The translations under genes and the position numbers were made by a program. Positions 54,593 to 64,000 of a stretch of 64,000 bases of DNA are shown piece by piece. The notes under the pieces are model-generated. The model had not been told where the DNA came from and did no database searches. It saw only the letters and a program-made list of their open reading frames with translations. The stretch spans positions 62,001 through 126,000 of the forward strand of contig MU405224.1 of assembly GCA_022836615.1 (NCBI GenBank). Direction: 5' to 3'. Positions within the stretch are counted from its first letter, which is position 1, and the number at the start of each line of letters is the position of its first letter. This stretch comes from Annulohypoxylon bovei var. microspora (lineage: Eukaryota; Ascomycota; Sordariomycetes; Xylariales; Hypoxylaceae).

Positions 54593-57162
54593 GATGTGTA
54601 TAGTCTTGTTGAACCTGCAGAATTATTGAGGGGTTTTCTCTCTTCTCCTTCCCTTCTCCTATGAGACAGAATGGGAAATCCGTAAAAATTGACGACCGAG
54701 ACCCTTGAAATGCAGAGAATCCTGTTTTATAGAGACTGGCCCAGTGTAACGTGATGCAATGTTGGAAGATGGATCTATCCTGTGAAATCACAATTTAAAC
54801 AAGACAAGACAATGTAGACGAGGAGAGCCAGGAGAACAAGACAAGAAAGGAAAACCCGTGAATCACTAGTCGAGTCACTTATGTGAGTCGAGGAGATAAA
54901 GACGCATGTGAATGAGAGAAGAGAGACAGCGACCTCTTGCGTATTTATACCTAGGAATTACACCTCCCACTGGGAACTTAGGTATGTACCTCGGACCCCT
55001 AAGTTGGAGATAGCTTTTCTCGAAGTCACCAAGTCACCAACGAAGCTACTACCGACCCTCCACCTCAAACCGAGCTGCATATACTCAACCTAATCATGAT
55101 TCGAATGGGGACGCAGGGGCGTAGCAGACGGACGCAAAGACGCAAATACGTAAATCAGGGTCCTAAAGAACGGCTAGAAATGGCTAGGGATGATAGCTTG
55201 GCTCTTCTGCAGATCGGAAAGCGCCTGAAGCGGGTGCATACAAGAGTGAGTTACAAGGCCGCTGCTCACCGATAGGAAGAATGTTGAAAAAAGAGGCTTA
55301 CACGGTACTTACGACTTGCTACCATCATGTATGTATTTACTATGGGAAAGGTAGATGGTGGGAAGTACATAATCGTCTAGTGATGAGGTAGGTGGTGGCA
55401 CAAGAACGGCGACGGGTATGAGAAGAGGAGGGGAGTTCCCAGTAAAATGGACCCAGTTAAAGGCTCCGGATGGGTCTAAAGCGCCAAAGATTGCCGCAAG
55501 CTTCTCCAATGATAAATCGATAATAGACTTAGCGGCTCGTTACACCTTACGGAGCCCGCCGACGTCCCTAATTCGAATATGGCCTCCTACCGAATTCGGT
55601 ACTCAGCTACCCTTGCTTGCTACAAAACATATCATGTAAATCTATCCATGGATCTTTCCTCGGCCGCCGATAACAATACCTAGGTTGCTAGGTAATTCTA
55701 CGGAAGAAAGACTGGGTAATGGTCTTCTATGAACTTTTTCGATCGTCTGGGTCAAGATCAATCTTTACCTAAACCACGACTCTTATCTCTAAGCGGGTAA
55801 ATATGTATAAGAGGCGGACCGGACTCCGAGCTCTAGATCTCCACGTAAAATCGTGTCATGTCAAGAGGGTCGGAGGAGTTCGTCAAGGTTTCGAGAACCC
55901 ATGACACCATACTCGCTCAGCCATGTAGGTCATCCTCATTCGTTGAGGGGTAACCTTGGTGAATCGGCTTGCACGCGTAATGTAGAGATCTGCTGGCCTC
56001 TTGTCCTAGCTGAACCTGTCATCAGAGGGGTTTCGACGAGTAGGAGGTTTTGAGTAGGGAAGTGATATATGACCGACAAATGATCTGTGAGGGAAAAGGT
56101 AAGCCGCTTCAGCTGGATTTCATCCATACGTCTTAGCTAAGCTAATATGCTGATACTCAGACTACTATCGCCCGATGGACACGTAATCAGTCTGGAAGAG
56201 ACGATAGAAGCAGCTCAGCACAGACGACCGAGCATTAGGCTCTGTGCCCGATTCTTCACAAAGGAAATAAATAAGTCCGGGCCCGTTAAAGAGGTTAAGT
56301 GGCGGTCGATTTGACGAAGTAATTTGGTATGAAATACTGTGTCGATGTTCTGCCTGATACCATTCGTATCATAATGCTAGCTTTTTTGGAAGCATTATTT
56401 GCGAATTTCCCAAGTTTGGCCAATTGACAATACGACGAGGCTCTACCTTTATGGAGGAGAGCCCGATCAATATATCAAAATTCGCAACCGGATGTCTTCG
56501 AAGAACCAGCATGAAGTTATCAAGCCAAGGATTATATGATGACTAAATATAGAACAGTGGAGGCTGAAGAAGCCATGTAAGTTTGATGAAGTTCGGCTTA
56601 TATTGAGTTGCTGACGCCACTACCGCTTCATTTCAATGAATTTTGTTTCGACTCTTTCCAAAATGGGAGTGTTTAGGAATCTTGTTTACCTATAAATTTA
56701 CACTAGCTAAGGCTGAGTGCTTCGAGTTAAATGATCTACATGGTATACGGGATCTCGAGCTGACAGCCCTCGCCATCAGCGACCCGCAACCCGGCTCCTC
56801 ATTTTCATCTACCCCATGAGATTTCCTAATCGAGATTTCGTGTTATGTTAGGCCTTTAGAGACCATTTACCTAAACATGGTAGGATGAGACATTTGCTGA
56901 TGGTCCTGTACGCCTTCAACCGACTTCAGGGGCTATCTTCGTGCCACGATCTATCAGCATCCAATATCCGAAATCGTGATCGACCTCGGATTGCCTATTT
57001 TCTACGAATGCAGGTCATATTTAGAAGAAGGCTGATTCTTCGCCATGAATATCTGGGTATATAAGTGTTGGGGCATCTGAGATAGAGTAGATCTAACTAT
57101 CGAAGTTCAGTTTGCTCTATCCCATCTATCATATCTAGAGGAAGCAGATCACATTTACTACC
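54593..57162. other. 2.6 kb intergenic region between divergent genes
   Basis: Presumed promoter of the uricase gene on the left and of the lyase gene on the right. A TACCTAGG word occurs at 54949-54956. The open frames at 55418-55639 and 55853-56127 match nothing I know. No gene is recognised. Confidence 0.5.
57058..57064 (+). promoter_or_regulatory. TATA box of the lyase gene
   Basis: TATATAA about 100 bases before the start codon at 57163, the position expected for a strongly regulated fungal gene with a short leader. Confidence 0.6.
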
Positions 57163-57948
57163 ATGTATACTTCCAAGATCGCAGCGCTGGCACTTCTGGT
57201 GCAGAGCATGCTTGCCGCCCCAACTACTACCTTAACCTTCAAGAACCACGGAACTGTTTCTGGCTGGGACGGGGTTAACCACGAACACAAAGGCACCGTA
57301 ACTCAAGTTAGCGATCAGTCGTATAAGCCGGACACGTCGATCAAGGTGGTCCAGATATACGACTCCGGCTACACTGGTAGATACCACTCGGAAGTGTACA
57401 AGAAAGACGTCTACAAGGTCGGCGACGATGGGTTCTACGGCTTCGCCTTCCGGCTGGACCCGAACTGGGACACCTCTCACGGGCAGTCCTATAACGTCGC
57501 GCAGTTCATCAGCAACCTGAAAGACTCGCCTGAGAACACGTGCAAGGACGACTGGATCCCCTCGGGTATGATATGGGTTGAGAAGGACAAGCTCTACATC
57601 CGCAGCAAGGGCGGCAACATGTGCAAGAGCACCCTGAAGAAGTACACGATCGGAACAATCAAGCCGGGCACCTGGCACCGCGTCGTCCTCCAGGCGAAGT
57701 GGAGGAGCGACAACACTGGCTACTACAAGGTCTGGCTCGACGGCAAGCAGGCGTTGGAGGAGTCGAACATCATCACGACGTACCACGACAACAGCAAGAA
57801 GTACGGGTTCCAGTTCCGCACCGGTCTATATGCTAATGGCTGGCACGACGACAAGCACATGGAGGGAACCCAAGGAACTCGAACGCTCTGGGTTGACGAG
57901 ATCAGTGTTGGGACGAAGTATGAGGATGTGGACCCTAGCCAGAAGTGA
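57163..57948 (+). CDS. Secreted polysaccharide lyase family 20 (glucuronan lyase)
   Basis: Intronless gene of 261 residues. A signal peptide (MYTSKIAALALLVQSMLA, cleavage near AAP) is followed by a single jelly-roll domain. The segments GTVSGWDGVNHEHKGTVTQV, GRYHSEVYK, YGFAFRL, SYNVAQFI, WHRVVLQAKWRSDNTGYYKV and RTGLYANGWHDD resemble the Trichoderma beta-1,4-glucuronan lyase, the founder of PL20. It would cut polyglucuronate by beta-elimination, giving unsaturated ends. The conserved-looking Gln/Lys/His/Tyr residues on the concave sheet are candidates for catalysis, but I cannot assign them surely. A TATA box lies 100 bases upstream, and the body has a GC-rich third position. The gene stands alone, with no neighbouring carbohydrate genes nearer than the chitin deacetylase. 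Confidence 0.88.
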   Translation: MYTSKIAALALLVQSMLAAPTTTLTFKNHGTVSGWDGVNHEHKGTVTQVSDQSYKPDTSIKVVQIYDSGYTGRYHSEVYKKDVYKVGDDGFYGFAFRLDPNWDTSHGQSYNVAQFISNLKDSPENTCKDDWIPSGMIWVEKDKLYIRSKGGNMCKSTLKKYTIGTIKPGTWHRVVLQAKWRSDNTGYYKVWLDGKQALEESNIITTYHDNSKKYGFQFRTGLYANGWHDDKHMEGTQGTRTLWVDEISVGTKYEDVDPSQK

Positions 57949-59187
57949 TCGAGACTCGTGAGGTGGGTTTAAGTGGCTTTATATCCTTCTTGTTTATAGT
58001 TGACCTAAGTTATTATACATATTCGTACCTAGCCTTTAAATTATTAATTAAGAGGCTGTTTTCCATATACATACTTCGATTATCGAGCATTCTTACCTAT
58101 CCACGTGTATGCTTTCAAGTGCCAGATACCTATAAAGCTCCATAAAAGTCTAAAGTTAACCTGTGTAAGTTCGATCTAGGCTTAGCACATGCTTTCTAAG
58201 GTCCGGCACTTGACATATATCCTATCTAAATTTAAAGGGGGGTTGGAGAAATAGGAAATAAGTATACCATTCAAAGACTTTGTTATACCTTGACATTACT
58301 AACTCCTTAACAAGTGGAGAGCTATGTACATATCCCGATCGCATCTCAAGCGTCTCGATTGTTCTTATTTCTTGTGATAGCCTATACCTGGCATACATGC
58401 ACGAGTGACTGGCCAATAGGAGTTATCGAACAGCTATGAGATGCAGCCCTAGAAAGAACGTTGGAACGTTGGAACACCTATAATCCTAGGGCGGAGTTTA
58501 ACTTAAACTTCGATACATAGAAGTCGACGTTTACTTCAAGGCCCATAAAACTATACTTGTGTTAGTCATGTTTAATGTCGAAACATAAACCTGTTTCCTT
58601 TTCCCTTTAATATTTATAGAAATTGCTTTATTTAAAGAAAAGGACGATATGCTTATCATAATAGAACTCTCACAAGATATCGTAGAAGTTCCAAGGTTCC
58701 ATTTAGTTGGGGAAATGTCCAGTCGCGTTGCTGCCCTCCATTGGTGCTCCACACTACCTAGTACTTCGTCCTATCCTTGTTCTCACTTGCTGTCTTGGCG
58801 CAAGCGGACCTAAACACTAAACTGCGATACTGGAGCTAAACTGCTAAAGTTACAGTGCCGACGGATACCAGACGGATACCAGACATAACTTAGAAACCTC
58901 AACGCCTTTTACGACACATGAAAACGAATATCGGCCTCCCGTGCCTACTCAATCGCTGTTAGTTGTTTGTTTTGCGCTTTTGTCAATCTTATATTGAGAA
59001 TAGCTTTTTGATTGTCCACACCCACCGCCCTTTTCTATCAGCCCGTTACCTCAAACCAGCCGCTCGTTACAGTCTAATTCGTCCAACTTGTCACGGTACA
59101 ACACGAACCCGAGAACCCACCACTGCCTAACAAGACGCTCGCTTCTCTCATGAACGGCGCTGCGGACTTGACCCAAACCGTCGGCAT
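57949..59187. other. Intergenic region upstream of the TORC2 subunit gene
   Basis: AT-rich 3' flank of the lyase, then the promoter and leader of the next gene. Short direct repeats GAACGTTGG occur twice near 58456-58473, and CGGATACCAGA twice near 58861-58881. No gene is seen. Confidence 0.5.
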
Positions 59188-62100
59188 ATGGTTGGGTCTT
59201 CCACCATGCTGAGCAGCTCAGCGACGCCGACTCAGAAGTCGTTGGCCTCTCAACCGACACATGCTGTAAATTCCCCAGTAGCTGCATCGCGACCCAGCCT
59301 CGACCGAGATGGCGGCCTTCAACCACCGGGCGCCTCTACCAATGGTACCCGAACCATTGCTTCGTCTGCCGCCTCCTCGTTTACCCCGAGAGGTTCTTCC
59401 TTGAACCCTTCACAACCCCCGGGTAGTTTTAGCTCCGATCTGCGCAGTCAAACTATTCAGTCAAGAGCCGGCTCCAGGGCAGATGTTTTTGCACGCGATA
59501 AGTTAGATGAGGACGACGAATTAATAGCCGAGAATACTATCAATGCGCTCAAGGACTCCCTCAGCCGAGAGATGAAGATCAAGGAGGGAAGCGAGAATAT
59601 GCTGGAGGCTTTAAATGCTAAGAAGGCGAAACAGACTAAGGAGCAACGCCAGAGGGTAGAAGCTGAGCTCACAGCTTCAAATACGAGGATAAAAGAACTG
59701 AGACAGAGAATCACCGATGCGCAACGATCTAAGGCAGTTCCTAGTACGCCCACCAGGAACCGAAACGAGGGTCTACTTAACAATGTCGTGCGATCACCAC
59801 CAAGCGCATCCAGGAGTGGCGCCGGATCTGAGATCGAAGAACCGACAGAATCCCCGACTTTTGCGCTTGCTGAGATATTGCAAGCTCTCGAAGTTGAGGG
59901 CATGACAGCTGAATATTACGTCGAACGCGCCAACAACTTCGTGGACCTATTTAAGAGATATCCTACATTGAAATACGATTTGGTGTGGTCCGTTTTTGGA
60001 GACAGAATGCAGGTCATGTTGCTCAGTAATAGTAGGGAAGTTGTGGCGGCCGGATATCGAATGTTACGATATTCTATTTCCGACATGGCGTCCCTCAAGA
60101 AAATCCGCAGTCTGAACACCGATTTTATGGTGGTTGTGTCTCTCGCGAAGGATCGCAAGGCTGATGTTGAACGCGAGCAGGCTCTCAAGTTCGTTCGTGC
60201 CTTTTTGGACGTGAAAGATGGCGTCCGCGAAGTATCTATGGCGGTAGTCAGGACTATCGCGGCAGTTGCCGAGCATGTCGAAGACCGATTACGGCCGATT
60301 TGTATCGAAACCCTCGCCGAGATTCTCTTGCGAGATCCCGCATTGCTTGTAGCGTCCGGTGGTTTAGTACCGCTTTCAGAGTCTCTTGCGGAAGGCACTT
60401 ACAAGTCTCCCGAGTCGCTCTCCTCTGTTTTTCTATTTCTGATGGACTCACCACATACACGGAAATATCTACGAGCCGGATATGAACTGGAGGTATTATT
60501 TACGGCCTTTACCGACGCATTATTCTCTTACGAAGGGATTGTAAAGCAGAATTCGAAGGCCATCTCCTCCGCTCTAAAAAGTTGGCCTGGACTCATGACT
60601 CTGTCCATGTACAACTTTAGAGCCATTGGCTCTTTGATATCGAGCCTGATGTTACCCAATCCGACACTCCGGGATGTCATAATAGATTTACTTTATTCCC
60701 TTCTTCGGATAAAACCTCCTGCGTGGGCTACGTCATACCTTGCCGGACGTCGATTGACAACTTATGGAAGAGTAACGACACTTAAGAGCTCTACCTCTCA
60801 TAAGGAAGATACTGTTTATGAGGATGACGGTACAGATCAAAATTTCGTGGAGCATTATACGGCGCTACTTTTGGCTATCTTCATCAAGGCCGGGATGATG
60901 CCTAACCTACTCCTAGTCGCTCAGGATACCGACGATCCAACGTTGAAGAGAAAAACCACTTTGCTCATTGGCGAGACTCTTAAACTCGCTAGCAGAATCC
61001 TCCCTTCTTCTTGGAGCAGCGAACTCCAGCTGCTCCCAGAACTATTCGCAGCTGCCTCTCAATTCCAAGACGAGGCGCATTTCAATGCTACCGGAATTGT
61101 TTATCAAATCAGCAGTGTTAGTCGGACACTTTACCGGTCATCTCCGTCAGGTTATCAGGCCGGCTATCTTCCTTCGAGCAGCATGCTTGAAAATTTGAGT
61201 CACGTAGAAGAGACACCCAAAACCAATCCCGTGGTTAACACTGACGATGCTACCTTCCGTCAGCTGCTGATAGATTCAGGGGTTCTCGGTCACTCGAATC
61301 CTTCCAAATGGAACTGGGATGTTGTTCATAGGATTATTGAAGGTCCGCTGTTGAACGGTAAGCGCGTAGAAGAGGCTATTAAGGCGTCAAAATTCGCGAA
61401 AAGACTCGTTGGTTTCTATCGACCCTTCAAATTTAAGTTCTCGGAGATCAAGAGTACGCGAAATACTCAGAAATATGTGAGGGTTGGGTGCGCTCTGATG
61501 CATACACTACTGCAGACGGCCGAGGGAGCAAAGTATCTCTCAGATAACAAGCTACTGAGACAAATCGCGGAGTGTTTGGCTCAGTGCGATCCGGTAAGAA
61601 TATCCATATTGAAATCTCCGAGGATATTTATACTCATCTTGCTTGCAGACCAGCGGTTTGACCGCGCAATATCCAATGTTCTCGAGGGACCGTCTTACTG
61701 ATACGTTATGTGGCGGCTACTTCCCTATGATTGGCGTCCTAAGTAGCGATCCTAGGGGGCTCCAAATGCTCGAGAGATGGCGAATATTTAACATGATGTA
61801 TCACATTGTCGATTTCAAACAAAGGCCGGACCTCATCAAGGTGCTCCTCGCTACTCTCGATTACAGTCTCCAAGGTCATCCGCGTGTGCTTCTATCAAAA
61901 GCCCTAACGGCAGGCACGAAAGACATGCGAATTCACGCTACAAACGTGCTTCGAAAGTATGCGACGAGGCAGCGAGTTACACCAACGGGCCAGGTCGTCT
62001 CGGACTCAAAGTGGGCAATTCAACTACTTGTCACACAACTTTATGACCCAGACGTAGAGGTTTGCGCCACATCTGTTAAGATTCTGGAGAAGGCTTGTAA

Positions 62101-63271
62101 CAGCAAAGCCTTGTTAGAATATATAGTAGAATGTCGTCCTGCATTGGATCACCTTGGCGAGATCGGAGCTCCTTTATTGCTCCGGTTTTTATCAACCTCC
62201 ATCGGCTATCACTATTTGGATGGCTTGGATTATATTAGCAACGAGATGGACGACTGGTTCCTCGGACGTAATGATACTTATGTCGGACTTATCGAAGCGA
62301 GTCTAGCTCGTTCCTTTACCGACCCCCAAGAAGACCAACCGCATCGCCTTAGCATCTATGAGGATGACTTGGATACAGACCAGGACAGCCACGTGCCGCC
62401 ACACTTCTACCGTGAATTATCACGTACTAAAGAAGGTTGCAAATTACTCGAGGATAAAGGCCATTTCGAAGAGTTCGCAATGACTATCAGGGAATATGGG
62501 ATGCAATCGGAAGACCCTGAACTTATAACAAAGGTTAAAGGGTGCTTGTGGGCGGTGGGCAATGTTGGTTCTATGGAACTTGGAGCTCCATTCTTAGAAG
62601 CGACCGACGTTGTGGAACACATCATCCAAATCGCCGAGTCTCACGATGTTTTTAGTCTTCGTGGTACCGCCTTTTTCGTCTTGGGTTTAATATCTAGGTC
62701 TACGCACGGATTAGAGATACTTTCCGAATATGGCTGGGAATCAAACACCACCCCGCTGGGAATATCATTAGGCCTCTGTGTTCCCTCAAACCTCTCTAGG
62801 TTTTTTTCGTGCAGACCTTGGAAGCACGAGGTTCCCGCAAGTATTAAACTCCCAGATACACAGAAAACGATATTGGAATCACCGCCCACGGAAATTAACG
62901 AAGAAGACGAGACCAACCAGCGGATATTGGAACTTATGACCGAACTAGGCAACATGGTGCTCTACAAAAAGGCTAAAGTCGAACTATTCCAGCTACGACA
63001 TAAGAAAGCCCCAGGGTTTCGACAACCTGTGCTATTCCGCAAGGTCATGGCGATGATGGAATGCCACCACTTTAGATTACCGGACCGCCACTTAGTGATC
63101 GAACTATTCGACAAGAGCGTCCTAAGACATATCGTATTCGGCGAAGAAAGCAGCGACGAATCCGCGAGCAGCTCAGGGGACGAGCAGAGGACAGAGCGGC
63201 AGAGGAGCATCAGCGATCCGGCCGAACTAGAAAAGTTAACAGCATTCAAGGCTCAAAAGGCGTCGATATAG
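59188..63271 (+). CDS. ste16: TORC2 subunit Ste16/Avo3 (Rictor homologue)
   Basis: Scaffold subunit of TOR complex 2, which controls actin polarity, Ypk/Gad8 kinases and sphingolipid synthesis. Exons are 59188-61593 and 61649-63271 (intron 61594-61648, phase 0), giving 1342 residues, the usual fungal length. The N-terminus is Ser/Pro-rich; residues about 105-185 form a coiled coil of HR1 type (ENTINALKDSLSREMKIKEG). The Rictor N-terminal helical-repeat domain runs from about 230 (TFALAEILQALEVEGMTAEY) to about 600. The middle and RasGEF-N-like parts lie around 700-900, and the conserved Rictor V segment near 1090-1160 contains GCLWAVGNVGSMELGAPFLE. The end is acidic and Ser-rich. The ATG at 59188 is the first good one; a second in-frame Met lies six codons later. 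Confidence 0.94.
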
Positions 63272-64000
63272 TTTTAACCCCGAGCCATAGAAGGCAAACG
63301 GGAATCTTGGACATAGCAAGCTACACCCTGCTCTCCGACACGACCGACCCACAACACTTTTTGTAACAATATAAACGCGACATGACTCTCGAAAATCGTC
63401 TTTTCATCTCATCACACTTGCGCATTGGGGAAGTAACGGGGTTCTTGCATATTTGGCCGGGGCGGGTGGATGGCACGAAGGCCAACTTGCTTCTTTTGAT
63501 TTATCTTGGTTCTGCTATCAAGCAGAGAGAGACCTGTCGACGATCTGAGTGTACTATTACCTACCGCCCTCCGGTTTTCTTTGTGTGCCCTCTTGACATA
63601 GGTGCTATCTCTCTCCTAAGAGGCTTAGGATTAGGGTAGTCGTCTCACCGTTGGCTGAGGAGTCAGGAGAGGTGTTAGCCTATTTTGGCTTATCTATAGG
63701 TACCTGCCTATACGGTCGGGCGTTTTGGAGTGGCCGAGAAGGGGAGAGGAGAAGAAGGAAGAAAGGATAAGTCGGAAATACCAAAAGCAAGAGCAAAAGC
63801 AAGTGTACGTACATATCGCATGTCAGAAACCGAACGTGTGGAGGATAGGAAAAACAAATACGACTGAATACTGAGTTGCACTGCGTATGTCCCGATGTCT
63901 AGTGCTGTACATACCTACCTACCTTTACATGTACCGACTTCATTGAAAAGCATGGCGAGATCTCTGGTGCTAAAACTGTAACGTGAATTCTTTTATACGC
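63272..64000. other. 3' flank and intergenic DNA at the window edge
   Basis: A frame at 63382-63639 has no family resemblance. TACCTACCTACC words occur near 63911-63923. No gene is recognised. Confidence 0.5.

Overview
This is nuclear DNA of a filamentous ascomycete (Pezizomycotina, most likely a Sordariomycete; species not determinable here). Genes carry short GT-AG introns (47 to 266 nt), often with CTGAC or CTAAC branch sites. Gene content includes a PalH pH sensor, a NoxR regulator, fungal Sar1/Sec12 and a modular chitin deacetylase. Gene density is low: nineteen protein genes are supported, separated by long intergenic stretches. I see no bacterial operons, CRISPR, rRNA or tRNA genes.

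Layout: (1) 1-698, 3' end of a vacuolar/mitochondrial-type half ABC transporter (+). (2) 3412-4934, ceramide synthase (-), and 6656-8929, pH sensor PalH (-). (3) 13200-15878, a Ser/His-rich protein with Cys clusters (-), then 16285-17113, ATP synthase delta subunit (-). (4) 22753-25041, an acidic DUF2457-like protein (+). (5) 26058-35547, four + strand genes in tandem: Sar1 GTPase, patatin-type lipase, intradiol ring-cleavage dioxygenase, and Sec12, the Sar1 exchange factor. (6) 35548-40355, an AT-rich, gene-poor block with several inverted repeats and possible element remnants. (7) 40356-42721, chitin deacetylase with three chitin-binding modules (+), facing NoxR (43962-45826, -). (8) 50429-51775, SOD1 copper chaperone (-), divergent from mitochondrial ribosomal protein uL13m (52458-53075, +). 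(9) 53626-54592, urate oxidase (-). (10) 57163-57948, secreted PL20-type glucuronan lyase (+). (11) 59188-63271, the TORC2 subunit Ste16/Avo3/Rictor (+).

Most genes are unrelated core functions. Two links stand out. Sar1 and its exchange factor Sec12, the first two factors of COPII coat assembly, lie only 6.6 kb apart on the same strand. Ceramide synthase and a TORC2 subunit are both in the window; in yeast TORC2 signalling regulates ceramide synthase, but here they are about 54 kb apart and linkage may be chance.

Most exon models were derived by eye from splice signals and family conservation and keep the reading frame throughout. The exception is the 5' part of the 13200-15878 gene, which is tentative. 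The points most worth checking are the Sar1/Sec12 linkage, the missing peroxisomal signal of urate oxidase, a possible targeting extension on the copper chaperone, the hairpin cluster at 36071-37334, and 10-bp-period repeats with TGACTC sites upstream of palH. I found no clear evidence of a wholly new multi-gene system.
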